From contig NZ_JBNVZV010000020.1 in assembly GCF_050496545.1 (NCBI RefSeq), positions 1 to 64,000 on the forward strand: a DNA stretch of 64,000 nucleotides. Direction: 5' to 3'. The notes under the pieces are model-generated. The model saw only the letters and a list, made by a program, of their open reading frames with translations. It did not search any database and was not told the origin of the DNA. The DNA comes from Phycicoccus avicenniae_A (GTDB lineage Bacteria; Actinomycetota; Actinomycetes; Actinomycetales; Dermatophilaceae). Below are positions 52,092 to 61,578 of the stretch, piece by piece. A program made the translations under genes and the position numbers. Numbering within the stretch: the first letter of the stretch is position 1; each line of letters begins with the position of its first letter.

Positions 52092-53243
52092 ATGGCGCGA
52101 CCCCACGCGGCGGCACTCCTCGAGGACGCCTACACCGAGCGCAAGGCGGGCCTGCTCCGGTCGCGCGGGTGGAGCACCCGCATCGTGCCGTCCACGGGGT
52201 ACGGCAGCGCGAGCCAGCTGCGCATCTTCGGCCGCGTCATCTTCACGCGGGGCCGTCCCGAGGACGAGCCGGAGGCGCCGACGTACGCCGCCCGGCTGCG
52301 GGCCGTCGAGCTCGAGACCCGGGGCTGGCGCGCCTTCGTCGCCACGCCGGCCACCGAGGAGCCGGTCACGGTGCGCGTCAACGAGCGGCTCGTGACGACC
52401 CGCACCGACCGCGGCGGGTTCGTCGACCTCGTCATCCGGGGGCACGGGCTGACCCCGGGCTGGCACCACGTCTACCTGTCCTCGCCGCGCGCGGAGCCGA
52501 TCGACGTGCCCGTGCTCGTCGTCGGGTCGACGGTGACGCACGGCATCATCTCCGACATCGACGACACGGTGCTGTCGACGTCACTGCCCCGCCCGATGAT
52601 CGCGGCGTGGAACACCTTCCTGCGCTCGGAGGGCGCCCGCCGCCCGGTGCCGGGGATGGCGACGATGTACCGCGAGCTGCTGGCCGCCCAGCCCGGGGCG
52701 CCGGTGGTCTACCTCTCGACGGGGGCGTGGAACACCGCGCCCCAGCTGACCCGCTTCCTGCGGCGCAACGGCTACCCGGCCGGCCCGATGCTCCTCACCG
52801 ACTGGGGGCCGACGAACACCGGATGGTTCCGCTCGGGCCAGGAGCACAAGCGGGCCCAGCTGCACCGGCTGGCCCGCGAGCTGCCGAACGTGAAGTGGCT
52901 CCTCGTCGGTGACGACGGGCAGCACGACCCGCGGCTGTACACCGACTTCGCGGCGGCGCGGCCGGACCGGGTGCGCGGCATCGCGATCCGTGAGCTGACG
53001 GCCGGTGAGCAGGTGCTGAGCCACGTCATCCCGGTGGCGACCGACGACATCGCGCCGGCACCGACCGAGCGGCTCGAGGTGCCGGTGGTGCGCGGTCCGG
53101 ACGGTTACGAGCTGCGGCGTCGGGTGGAGGGGCTGTGGCACGAGGAGGTCCGGCCGCGCACGCTGCGCGAGTACGCCTCGACCGTCGTCACCGACCTCGA
53201 CGACCCGCCCGAGTACGTCCTCGAGGGGCCGGACGAGCGCTGA
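52092..53243 (+). CDS. App1-family (DUF2183) phosphatase-like protein
   Basis: A 383-residue protein of the App1 family, named for yeast phosphatidate phosphatase. The HAD-like DxDxT motif is SDIDDTVLST (154-163; Asp155, Asp157). VYLSTGAWNTAPQLTRFLRRNGYP and WLLVGDDGQHDPRLY are other conserved blocks. An N-terminal beta domain (about 30-140) precedes them. Substrate is not known in bacteria. The ATG lies 23 bp after the GAF-ANTAR stop, so the two may share a transcript. Confidence 0.88.
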   Translation: MARPHAAALLEDAYTERKAGLLRSRGWSTRIVPSTGYGSASQLRIFGRVIFTRGRPEDEPEAPTYAARLRAVELETRGWRAFVATPATEEPVTVRVNERLVTTRTDRGGFVDLVIRGHGLTPGWHHVYLSSPRAEPIDVPVLVVGSTVTHGIISDIDDTVLSTSLPRPMIAAWNTFLRSEGARRPVPGMATMYRELLAAQPGAPVVYLSTGAWNTAPQLTRFLRRNGYPAGPMLLTDWGPTNTGWFRSGQEHKRAQLHRLARELPNVKWLLVGDDGQHDPRLYTDFAAARPDRVRGIAIRELTAGEQVLSHVIPVATDDIAPAPTERLEVPVVRGPDGYELRRRVEGLWHEEVRPRTLREYASTVVTDLDDPPEYVLEGPDER

Positions 53244-53295
53244 GGTGTCCGGCTCGGTCGAGAGGCCGGGCTCGGATGGGTCCGTCCCCCGGACT

Positions 53296-53400
53296 CCGGT
53301 CGCAGCGTCCGGTATCCCGGTCGCGGCGACCGGTATCCCGGTCGCGGGGTCCGGTATCGCGGTCGCGGGGTCCGGAATCCCGGTCGCGGCGACTGCATCC
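53296..53400. repeat. 21-bp minisatellite, five units
   Basis: Five consecutive 21-bp units, each starting (C/G)CGGTCGC(A/G)G(C/G)G(A/T)C and continuing with CGG(T/A)ATC in the first four; the fifth is diverged. It lies in the 210-bp gap between the convergent App1 and GH35 genes. One frame reads GIPVAAT repeats, but there is no supported gene. Confidence 0.8.
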
Positions 53401-53453
53401 TGGGAGGACACCCTCCACCCGGCAGGTGGCGGGCCCGGCCTTCCCGGCGTGGT

Positions 53454-55847
53454 TCAGCCCAGGTGCACGGTGAGCGGGGCGGCCGGATCGACGGGCGTGA
53501 CCCGCACGCATCCCTCCGGCCCCTCGCCCAGGGTGTACGCGTCGTCCGGTCGCACCGGGGTCCCGGCCGCGAGGTCGACGTGACCCGGCCCGTCCCCCAC
53601 ACCGAGCAGCGGACGGAACCGGATGGCTCCGTCCTCGACCCCGGCGACCTCCCCCGTCCCACCGACGACGCGCACCCCGCCGATGCCGAGGCCGAGCGGC
53701 AGCAGGTGCCCCGACCGCGCCGGCACCTGCAGTGGCCCGCCCGCGAGCACCTGCCCGTCGACGGTCACCTCGACCGGCATCGCGGCCCCCGAGAGGTTGA
53801 TGACGTGCAGCGCCCGCTGGCCGTCCGCGGAGGCCGTCGTCGTCGTGAGAACGCCCGGCCACGGCGTGCGCGTCGAGACGCCGGGTGATGCCCCGAGCCG
53901 CTCGACCGCGCGCGCGAACAGCTCACGGCTGGAGGGCAGCTCGGCGGCGAGCAGCACCACGCGTCCTGACCCCACGGGCACGTCGACGCCGCACACCACT
54001 CCGTAGACGTCGGTGAGCACGACGTCACCGCGGGATGCCGTGAGCTCCTGGCGCCAGCCGACCCGCATCTCCGGCCACGGCGCGGCCCAGCCGCGCGCGA
54101 CGACCGACGGGTAGTGGTGCCCGGTGTCACGGTCGACCTCCCCCGGCTCGATACCCAGCGCGTCGACGAGGACCGTGCACGGCGTCCCGTCGAGGTCGAG
54201 CACGGGCGCGGGCCCGAGCAGCAGCACACCACCGCCGGCCTCCGCGTGCGCCAGCACCCGCTCCTGCACCGCGCGGGCCAGGTAGCGCCCGGCGCCCAGC
54301 ACCAGCACCGATCCGGCTCGTGGAGAACGCTCCTCGAGGTGCACCGCACCGAACCGGTACCCCGCCATGAGCAGAGAGCGGACGAGCGCACGCCGCTGCC
54401 CGGCCCCGCGGTGGGCCGCGAGGTCGGTGACGGCGTCCGTCATCAGGTCGGACCCCGGGTGGTGGTACTCGGTGGCGTAGGCGTCGAGCACCAGGCCGAG
54501 CTCGACGTCGTCGTGCTCCTCGTCCATCACCGCGAGCCACGGCTCGTTGGCCCGGACCGCCTCGATGGTGCGGCGGGTCGCGTCGAAGGCGAAGCCGCGC
54601 TGCCCCTCCGGCCCGACCGGGGCCGCCGTGCCGTGCCGCTCACCGGTGAACGAGAGCCGGTCGTTGCCGTCGCCGACGGGCTCGTCGAGCATCGGGTTGA
54701 TGCCGCCGGCGAAGAGGTAGTAGTTGACGAGCCGGTTGCCCTGCGCGAGGCACAGCCGCGTCTTGAGGTCGGTCGTCGAGGGGTCGTACTGCATCTCGGC
54801 ACCGGCGCCGTAGTCGCCGGAGCCGGCCTCGAACTCCAGCGAGGTCAGCGGCTGGTCCTCGTCGTGGACGGCGTCCATGAACGCGTTGATGACGTAGAGG
54901 TCCGACATCGTCGAGAGGGTGGCCTCGCCCATGTAGTGGTCGCTGCCCGAGACCATGCCCGGCACACCGGAGTACGTCGAGACGAGCTGGCTGATCCCGA
55001 TCGGGAAGGGCTGGCCGCTGCCGCCCTCGGTGCCGTGGATGTTCACGAGGAACGGCACGTCGACCACCCCGTGCTCCTCGGCCATGGTCCGCAGGGCGCC
55101 GACGTAGTCGGCGAAGCGGACGCGCATGAACTCGCCCAGGTCACGCCGCAGCGCACCGGCCCACGCCTCCTCGGGGCTCCGGACGGCCTGCGTCCAGCCC
55201 TCGGCCCCGGGCTCGACCGGGTAGGGCCCGGACCCGCCGTGCCGCTCCCGCGCCCACCGGCCGAGGTGCTCCACCAGGTGGTCGGTGAGGTCGGGGGTGT
55301 TCGTGACCCAGGCCAGCATCCCGACCTCGTTGTCCAGCTGCACGGCGACGACGTTGCCGCCGTTCGGCTGCAGCCTCGGCGCGAGCAGCGGCATCACGGC
55401 CGCGTACCAGCGCGCGGTCTCCTCGAGGAAGGCCGGCTGGAGGTAGTCGACGGTGCTCGACGTGGTCGGTGCACCGTCCCAGCCGGACGGCACGACCTCC
55501 GGGTGCTCGCGGTACACCCGGTGCGGGATGCCCTCGTTCTTCAGCTCGGCCATGACGAAGGGTCCGGGGCGGGCGACGAACATCAGGCCGCGCTCGGCGC
55601 ACAGGTCGACGAAGGCGGCGACGTCACGCTCGGGGCGGGTCCGGCCCTCGACGTCGATGCTCCCGTCCGGCAGCTCGTGGAAGATCCACGGGATGTACGA
55701 GGCGACCGCGGTCAGGCCGGCCTCGACGCACAGGTCGAGACGCTGCTCCCACTCGTCACGCGCGACGCGGAAGTAGTGCACCTCGCCGGCCATGACGACA
55801 CGGGGCTCGCCGTCGATCCGGATCTGCTTGCGGGACAGCTCGATCAC
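53454..55847 (-). CDS. GH35 beta-galactosidase-like glycoside hydrolase
   Basis: A 797-residue glycosidase with a TIM barrel of GH35 type: RIDGEPRVVMAGEVHYFRV near the N-terminus, the acid/base in AVQLDNEVG (Glu174) and the nucleophile region LTSLEFEAGSGDYG. Later beta-sandwich domains follow. No signal peptide, so it acts in the cytoplasm on imported oligosaccharides. It is the third gene of a GH94-GH3-GH35 operon. Linkage and sugar specificity are unknown; the closest well-known activity is beta-galactosidase. Confidence 0.83.
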   Translation of the reverse strand: MIELSRKQIRIDGEPRVVMAGEVHYFRVARDEWEQRLDLCVEAGLTAVASYIPWIFHELPDGSIDVEGRTRPERDVAAFVDLCAERGLMFVARPGPFVMAELKNEGIPHRVYREHPEVVPSGWDGAPTTSSTVDYLQPAFLEETARWYAAVMPLLAPRLQPNGGNVVAVQLDNEVGMLAWVTNTPDLTDHLVEHLGRWARERHGGSGPYPVEPGAEGWTQAVRSPEEAWAGALRRDLGEFMRVRFADYVGALRTMAEEHGVVDVPFLVNIHGTEGGSGQPFPIGISQLVSTYSGVPGMVSGSDHYMGEATLSTMSDLYVINAFMDAVHDEDQPLTSLEFEAGSGDYGAGAEMQYDPSTTDLKTRLCLAQGNRLVNYYLFAGGINPMLDEPVGDGNDRLSFTGERHGTAAPVGPEGQRGFAFDATRRTIEAVRANEPWLAVMDEEHDDVELGLVLDAYATEYHHPGSDLMTDAVTDLAAHRGAGQRRALVRSLLMAGYRFGAVHLEERSPRAGSVLVLGAGRYLARAVQERVLAHAEAGGGVLLLGPAPVLDLDGTPCTVLVDALGIEPGEVDRDTGHHYPSVVARGWAAPWPEMRVGWRQELTASRGDVVLTDVYGVVCGVDVPVGSGRVVLLAAELPSSRELFARAVERLGASPGVSTRTPWPGVLTTTTASADGQRALHVINLSGAAMPVEVTVDGQVLAGGPLQVPARSGHLLPLGLGIGGVRVVGGTGEVAGVEDGAIRFRPLLGVGDGPGHVDLAAGTPVRPDDAYTLGEGPEGCVRVTPVDPAAPLTVHLG

Positions 55848-55898
55848 GCGGGAATCACTCCTGGGGTGGGGTGCGTGGGATGGGCGGTCGGGTCGGGG

Positions 55899-58082
55899 TC
55901 AGGCGAGGGTGAGGGTCGTCCGCCGCAGCGTCGCGGAGTCCGGACCGGTCAGGAGGACGATCTCCCCCGAGTCCACGCGCTCGGTGAGGTCACGGCCCGT
56001 GTACGCGAAGTCGACGGCCGACACCTCCACCTCGACCTCACGGCTCTCGCCCGGGGCCAGCTCGACCGAGCGCCAGGCGACGAGCTCGACCTCCGGCCGG
56101 GTCACGTCGGCCACGGGATCGTGCGCGTACACCTGGACGAGCTCGCGGCAGGGACGGGAGCCGGTGTTGGACACCGTGACCCGTACGGTGGCGCGGCCGC
56201 CGTCGACGGGGGTGGTCGCCGGCTCGACGGTGGGCTCCCCGTACTCGACGGTCGTGTACGACAGCCCGTACCCGAACGGCAGCCGGCTGTGGGTGAGCGC
56301 GTCGACGTACCGCCCCTCGAACCGGTCCCGCTCGACCGGGATCGGTCGGCCGGTCGGGCGCTGGTGGGTGCTCGTCGGCAGGTGGCCGACCGAGAGCGGG
56401 AAGGTCATCGGCAGCCGGCCGTGCGGCTCGACGTCGCCGACGAGCACGTCCGCCAGCGCGGAGCCGGCCTCCACCCCGGGGTGCCACACGACCACCACCG
56501 CGGCGGCGAGGTCGAGCACCTCGGTCAGGTCGAGCGGGCGCCCCGTGTAGACGACGGCGACGACCGGCGTCCCGAGGGCCACCACGTGGCGCAGCACGTC
56601 GAGCTGACCGGGCGGCAGCCCGATGTCGGTGACGCACCGGTCCTCCCCCGAGCGCCCGCGGTGCTCGCCGAGCAGCAGGACGGCGGTCGTGGCGCGGCGG
56701 GCGAGCTCGAGCACCTGGTCCGGGAAGCGGCCGTCGAGCACGTCGAGCCGCTCGCCGAACGGCGTCCCGGACGCCTCCCCGAACCGCGCGCGCAGGGCAT
56801 CCGCGGGGCTCACGACCTCCTCGCCGCGCCCGTCGAGGACCCACGTGCCGAGCAGGGCGTCGCCCTCGTCGACGAAGCCGCCGGAGAGCAGCACGCGGCC
56901 CTCGCCGGAGGGGTCGAGCGGCAGGACGCCGTCGTTCTTCACGAGCACGTGCGCCGCCTGCGCCGCCCGGCGCGCCAGCGCCCGGGTCGCGTCCGTGGGA
57001 GCGGGGCTGCCCTCGAGGTCGCCCGCGTACGGGTGCTCGAAGAGCCCGAGCCGCACCTTGAGCCGCAGCACCCGGCGTACGGCCTCGTCGAGCAGGGACT
57101 CCTCGACCTCCCCGGAGTGCACGAGGTCGGCGAGGTGCGCCGTGTAGGCGTCGCTGCACATGTCGAGGTCGACCCCGGCCTCGATGGCCAGCCGGGCCGC
57201 GTCCCGCAGGTCTCCGGCCACTCCCTGGCGCACGAGCTGCCCGACGCCGCCCCAGTCCGCGACGACGACGCCGTCGAAGCCCCACTCGTCCTTGAGCACC
57301 TCGCGCAGCAGCCGCCGGTGCGCGTGCATCGGGGTGCCGTCGACGTCGTTGAACGCGGCCATCACCGTGGTCACGCCGGCGCGCACGGCATCCCGGAACG
57401 GCCGCAGGTGCAGGTTCCGCAGGGTGTTCTCGCCGACCGACACGGTGTTGTAGTCGCGCCCGCCGGTGGAGAGGCCGTAGCCGACGTAGTGCTTGGCACA
57501 GGAGGCGAGCCGCCGACGGTCGGTGAGGTCCTCGCCCTGGAACCCGCGCACCATCCCCGCGGCCAGCCGGCCGGCGAGCACCGGCTGCTCACCGAGCGAC
57601 TCCGCCACCCGGCCCCAGCGCGGCTCCTCGGAGACGTCCATCATCGGGGCGAAGGTCCACGCGACGCCCTCGAGCGTCGCCTCGGCGGCGGCGACCCGGG
57701 CGCACTCCTCGGCCAGCTCCTCGTCGAACGCGGCGGCCATCCCGAGGGGGATGGGGAAGACCGTGCGGTGGCCGTGGATGACATCCCGGCCGAAGAGCAA
57801 CGGGATGCCGAGGCGCGACTCCTCGACCGCGAGCCGTTGTGCCGCATCGATGTTGGCGACGAGCATCCCCTCGTCCCGCTCGTTGCCGGCGGTGGCGCCC
57901 GACGCGTAGAGGCTGGAGGACACCGCCCCGCTCCGGATGGCGTCCTCGTCGTCCGGGGTGATGTTGGCGACCTGGTGGGTCTGGCCGACCTTCTCCTCGA
58001 GGGTCATCACGGCGAGCAGCGCCTCGACGCGCTCCTCCGTGCCGAGGGCAGGGTCGAGCCACGGGCGGTCGGTGCCGGTCAT
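55899..58082 (-). CDS. GH3 beta-glucosidase
   Basis: Intracellular beta-glycosidase, 727 residues. The GH3 TIM barrel (about 20-310) has LFGRDVIHGHRTVFPIPL and CAKHYVGYG, with the nucleophile Asp in VVVADWGG (about residue 273). The alpha/beta sandwich follows (about 360-560; VLVKNDGVLPLDP) and then a Fn3-like domain (about 640-720). It would release glucose from beta-oligoglucosides. It begins 1 bp after the GH94-type phosphorylase stop and is co-transcribed. Confidence 0.9.
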   Translation of the reverse strand: MTGTDRPWLDPALGTEERVEALLAVMTLEEKVGQTHQVANITPDDEDAIRSGAVSSSLYASGATAGNERDEGMLVANIDAAQRLAVEESRLGIPLLFGRDVIHGHRTVFPIPLGMAAAFDEELAEECARVAAAEATLEGVAWTFAPMMDVSEEPRWGRVAESLGEQPVLAGRLAAGMVRGFQGEDLTDRRRLASCAKHYVGYGLSTGGRDYNTVSVGENTLRNLHLRPFRDAVRAGVTTVMAAFNDVDGTPMHAHRRLLREVLKDEWGFDGVVVADWGGVGQLVRQGVAGDLRDAARLAIEAGVDLDMCSDAYTAHLADLVHSGEVEESLLDEAVRRVLRLKVRLGLFEHPYAGDLEGSPAPTDATRALARRAAQAAHVLVKNDGVLPLDPSGEGRVLLSGGFVDEGDALLGTWVLDGRGEEVVSPADALRARFGEASGTPFGERLDVLDGRFPDQVLELARRATTAVLLLGEHRGRSGEDRCVTDIGLPPGQLDVLRHVVALGTPVVAVVYTGRPLDLTEVLDLAAAVVVVWHPGVEAGSALADVLVGDVEPHGRLPMTFPLSVGHLPTSTHQRPTGRPIPVERDRFEGRYVDALTHSRLPFGYGLSYTTVEYGEPTVEPATTPVDGGRATVRVTVSNTGSRPCRELVQVYAHDPVADVTRPEVELVAWRSVELAPGESREVEVEVSAVDFAYTGRDLTERVDSGEIVLLTGPDSATLRRTTLTLA

Positions 58083-58083
58083 G

Positions 58084-61000
58084 TCAGGAGGTCTCCACGA
58101 CGAGGTCGGGCTGCTCGTCCCCCCCGGCCGGCCGGGAGGAGACGGCGCGGCGGAGGTCGTCCAGCCGCACCGTCACGCCACCGCGCCGGTAGGGGTTGTC
58201 GAGCGGGGTGGTCTGCAGGCGTCCCCCGCGGCCGGAGACCGCGGTGACGCCGTGCCCCGTGGGGCCGGGGCGTACGGCGACGTCGAGGACCTCGCCGTCG
58301 AGGGGGACGCGGGCGCGGAGCTCGCCGAGCGCCGGGTCGAGGACGGGGTCGAGCTCGACGAGCTCGCCGCGGCGGCGCACGCCGACGAGGCGCTCGACGA
58401 CGAGCCGGAGGAAGAGCCCCGGCCCCGACGAGTACACGCGCCAGCCGCCCTCCAGCGGGACGCCGCCGGCCATCAGCTCGGGGTAGCGCTGCTGCGCGTC
58501 GTGCCGGTCGGCGAAGGCACCGTCGGAGGAGGAGGCGTAGCAGCTGGTCTGGCGGGGACGCGCGCTGGGCACGAGCTCGGTCGCTCCGCTCGGGGTGGCG
58601 AGGGCGAGGGCACGCACCAGCTGGGCCCCGCGGCCGACCCGGGCCAGGGCCTCGGCGTACCGGAGGTGCGCGTGGACGTACATCAGCCCGATCTCGCGCC
58701 CCCAGAACGTGCTCGCCTCGGCGCGCTGGAAGACACTCATGGGGCCGCCGGTGTAGGCCACCGGTCGGTCGAAGAGGCGGGCGCCGTCGGGGCCGAGGAG
58801 GTGCTCCTCGACGAGCGCGAGGTGCTGGCCCGCCTGCTCGGGGGTCAGCAGGTCGGCGCTCACGGCGTGGATCCACGGGAGGATGCCGAGGGTCAGGCCG
58901 GTCCGGGTGTCGCGCGGGTGCACGAGCGGCTCCGTGCTGCCGTCGTCGTGGTGCAGCAGGTAGCCGGGCATCACGTCGTCGACGATCAGCTCGCGGTGGA
59001 TGGCGTCCTCGGTGGCGTCGGCCAGCCCGGCGGCCCGCTCGGCGAGGTCGTCGTCGGCGCCGACGGCCCGCAGGCCGTGGGCGAGCGTGCGCAGGGCCTG
59101 GGTCTGCAGGACCGCGGTCCACACCGACACGAGCCGGCGGGCGAGCTGCGGGTCGGCGGGCTGGAGGGAGTCGTTCCAGTCGCCGTGCCCGTACGCGGGG
59201 AGCGGGCTGCCCTCGACGGTGCACTCCTCGATGCGGTCGACCGCACGCGCCAGGTGGGCGAGCACCGGTGCGGGAGAAGTGAGCCCGGTGTCGTCGACGA
59301 ACGGCAGCTCGACCGCGAGCAGGGCTGCGTCGCCGCTGGCGAGCAGGTGCTCCCCCGCTGCGAGCAGCGGCCAGAAGACCACGTCGCCGTGCGAGTCCTG
59401 CTGCCCGGCGGCGGGCAGCGGCTCGAGGAACTCGAAGGCCTGCGGCCAGTCGCCCCGCGCGTTCTGCCCGCGGAACACCCGAGCCAGGACCTCGCGCACC
59501 ACGTCCTGGCGGTCGAGGGCGGTGAGCAGCCCGACCGGGCCCTGACACACGTCGCGGGTGCCCCACGCGCCGCCGCTGTACTGCTCGAGGCCGCGCGGGC
59601 TGAGGTAGTGCACGACGGCGTCGTGGGCGAACCAGGGCAGCGCGTCGTCGACGTGGCGCAGCGGGTCCTCGCCGCGGGTCGCGGGCGTCGAGACGCCCAG
59701 GGTGCGGGCGACGTCGTCCCAGAACGGGACCGGGGCCCCGTCCACGGAGTCGGGCTGCGGCGCCGGGCGGGAGAGCCGGACGCACCACGCCGGCGCCGGG
59801 GTCACCTCGAGGGTGGTCCACCAGCCGTCGCGCGCCACGTGGTCGTCGTGGAGCGGGGCGTCGTCGGCGGGCACGGCCTCCGCGCCGTCCCACGTGAGGA
59901 GCCACGGCTCGTCGGTCCCGAACACCAGGCCCGTGGAGCCCTGCGGCCGGGCGCCGACGCCGGTGGTCGCGAGGGCGAGGAGGAGTGGGGGCGCCGTCCC
60001 GGCCCGCGTCGTCACCGACACCTCGAGCTCGTGGCGGCCCTCCGGGGCGTGGGTGACGACCTCGAGCACGGTGTCGTCCAGGGCGTACCACCAGGTGCAG
60101 CGGTCGAGGCCGACCCGCCAGGCCGAGGGGGTGCCGAGCCGCTGCCAGCCGTGCTCGCCGCGGACGAGCAGCCGGGCACCGTGCGCCTCCAGCAGGCCGA
60201 GGTAGGACCGCCGGCCGGTGAGCAGGGCATCACGGCCGACGTGGCCGCGCGTCACCTGGGACAGGAACGTGCCGTCCATCCAGACCGTCGTCGTCAGCGA
60301 CCGGTCGTCCGGGACGAGCGAGGAGCCGGTGCGCAGCAGGGTGCCGTGCGGTCGCAGGACGGCGAGGTCCTTGGTCGGCAGGACGACCTGGCCGTCGGGC
60401 GTCGACCACGCCCAGGGAGAGCCGTCGGGCGCGGTCTCGACCGAACCCTCGGGCGCGATGCCCAGGTCCCGGAGCTCGTCCGGGGTCAGGGGGCGGGCCC
60501 TCACCGCCGGACGGGTGAACGCCGTGCCGGCGACCGCCGCACCCCCGGGGTCGGACCGACCCGTCGGGGAGGCCGTCTCGCGCTCGGCGACCTCGAGCCA
60601 CCGGGCATCGGCATCGGACGTCGCGTCCGGGTGGTCGGCCACCGCGACGCCCACGAAGCCGGTGCGGTGCACGCCCCCGGGCTCGAGCCGCACGGCCTCG
60701 TCCTCCAGCGCGACGAGGGTGTGCTCGTGCTGGTGGCGGCGCGCGGGCAGGGCGGTGCCGAGCCCGCTCCAGCGGGTTCCCGACGCCTCCCGCGTCGTCA
60801 GCTGGATCGCGTCGGTGGCCCAGCCGCCCCCGTGGCGCAGCGACCCCACGGCCAGCCACGGCACCGTCGGACCGGGCATGTTCTGGCGGACCGCGACCCC
60901 GGTGCCGTGAGTCCCGTCGAGCGGCGACACGTCCAGGTACTGGGCGACGTAGTACTCGTTGGTCCGCACGGCTCCGGGCGGCGCCAGGGCGGGGTCGTGG

Positions 61001-61410
61001 GTCAGGACGACGTCGACGTCGAGCGAGCGGCGGGTCGTGTTCTCGACCTCGACCTCCCAGCGCCAGGAGACGTGGTCCTCGGTGCCGCCGTCGCCCGCCC
61101 GCAGCGTGACCGACCAGTCCAGGCCGTCCCACGAGCCGCGCAGCCCGACCACGCCGTCACCACCGTGGACGACGCCGCCGGAGGCCGGCCCGAGGAGCGG
61201 GGTCCACCGGGCGACATCGCCGTCGCGGACGCGGAGGAAGAGCCCCGCCGGGCCGGGCTCGAGCTCGGTCGACGGGTAGAGGAGCAGGCTCAGGCCGAAC
61301 GCCTCGAACCGCCGGAGCGACCCGTTCGTGGTCAGCTCGGCGACCAGCCCGCAGGGGCCGTCGAGGCCGTGGCGGGGGGCGGGCAGGTGGGCGGTCTGCT
61401 GCTCGTGCAC
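58084..61410 (-). CDS. Large GH94-type glycoside phosphorylase
   Basis: A 1108-residue protein, much longer than cellobiose phosphorylases (about 800) and similar in size to 1,2-beta-oligoglucan (sophorose) phosphorylases of Listeria and related bacteria. The (alpha/alpha)6 barrel contains TRDVCQGPVGLLTALDRQDV and GHGDWNDSLQPAD (about 739-751), where Asp is the expected general acid. It would phosphorolyse a beta-glucan oligosaccharide to glucose 1-phosphate. It heads an operon with GH3 and GH35 enzymes. The size, motif and GH3 neighbour recall the Listeria sophorose locus; this is inference, not proof. Confidence 0.72.
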   Translation of the reverse strand: MHEQQTAHLPAPRHGLDGPCGLVAELTTNGSLRRFEAFGLSLLLYPSTELEPGPAGLFLRVRDGDVARWTPLLGPASGGVVHGGDGVVGLRGSWDGLDWSVTLRAGDGGTEDHVSWRWEVEVENTTRRSLDVDVVLTHDPALAPPGAVRTNEYYVAQYLDVSPLDGTHGTGVAVRQNMPGPTVPWLAVGSLRHGGGWATDAIQLTTREASGTRWSGLGTALPARRHQHEHTLVALEDEAVRLEPGGVHRTGFVGVAVADHPDATSDADARWLEVAERETASPTGRSDPGGAAVAGTAFTRPAVRARPLTPDELRDLGIAPEGSVETAPDGSPWAWSTPDGQVVLPTKDLAVLRPHGTLLRTGSSLVPDDRSLTTTVWMDGTFLSQVTRGHVGRDALLTGRRSYLGLLEAHGARLLVRGEHGWQRLGTPSAWRVGLDRCTWWYALDDTVLEVVTHAPEGRHELEVSVTTRAGTAPPLLLALATTGVGARPQGSTGLVFGTDEPWLLTWDGAEAVPADDAPLHDDHVARDGWWTTLEVTPAPAWCVRLSRPAPQPDSVDGAPVPFWDDVARTLGVSTPATRGEDPLRHVDDALPWFAHDAVVHYLSPRGLEQYSGGAWGTRDVCQGPVGLLTALDRQDVVREVLARVFRGQNARGDWPQAFEFLEPLPAAGQQDSHGDVVFWPLLAAGEHLLASGDAALLAVELPFVDDTGLTSPAPVLAHLARAVDRIEECTVEGSPLPAYGHGDWNDSLQPADPQLARRLVSVWTAVLQTQALRTLAHGLRAVGADDDLAERAAGLADATEDAIHRELIVDDVMPGYLLHHDDGSTEPLVHPRDTRTGLTLGILPWIHAVSADLLTPEQAGQHLALVEEHLLGPDGARLFDRPVAYTGGPMSVFQRAEASTFWGREIGLMYVHAHLRYAEALARVGRGAQLVRALALATPSGATELVPSARPRQTSCYASSSDGAFADRHDAQQRYPELMAGGVPLEGGWRVYSSGPGLFLRLVVERLVGVRRRGELVELDPVLDPALGELRARVPLDGEVLDVAVRPGPTGHGVTAVSGRGGRLQTTPLDNPYRRGGVTVRLDDLRRAVSSRPAGGDEQPDLVVETS

Positions 61411-61509
61411 CCCTCATGCCTACCAGTCGCGAGGGGGGCCCGGAACCCTCGCGCACCGTGAAAACAGATGAAAACAAGCGGGGTCCATGAAAGTAGTTAC
61501 ATGGTCAGA

Positions 61510-61530
61510 AACCGTTGACAGACAACGGTT
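61510..61530. promoter_or_regulatory. Operator-like palindrome between the glycan operons
   Basis: AACCGTTG (61510-61517) and CAACGGTT (61523-61530) are perfect arms with a 5-bp spacer, like a LacI-family operator. TTGACA (61515-61520) overlaps it as a -35 candidate for the binding-protein gene 49 bp downstream. No regulator gene is in the window. Confidence 0.6.
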
Positions 61531-61578
61531 ACAGCGCCGTACGTTGCTGGGAGCCCACTCCACGGAAGGTCTGCAACG

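Noticed and set aside
53245..53583. 112-aa open frame after the App1 gene containing GIPVAAT repeats
   Set aside because: It is the translation of a DNA minisatellite and then runs into the opposite-strand GH35 gene; no ribosome binding site or homologue is evident.
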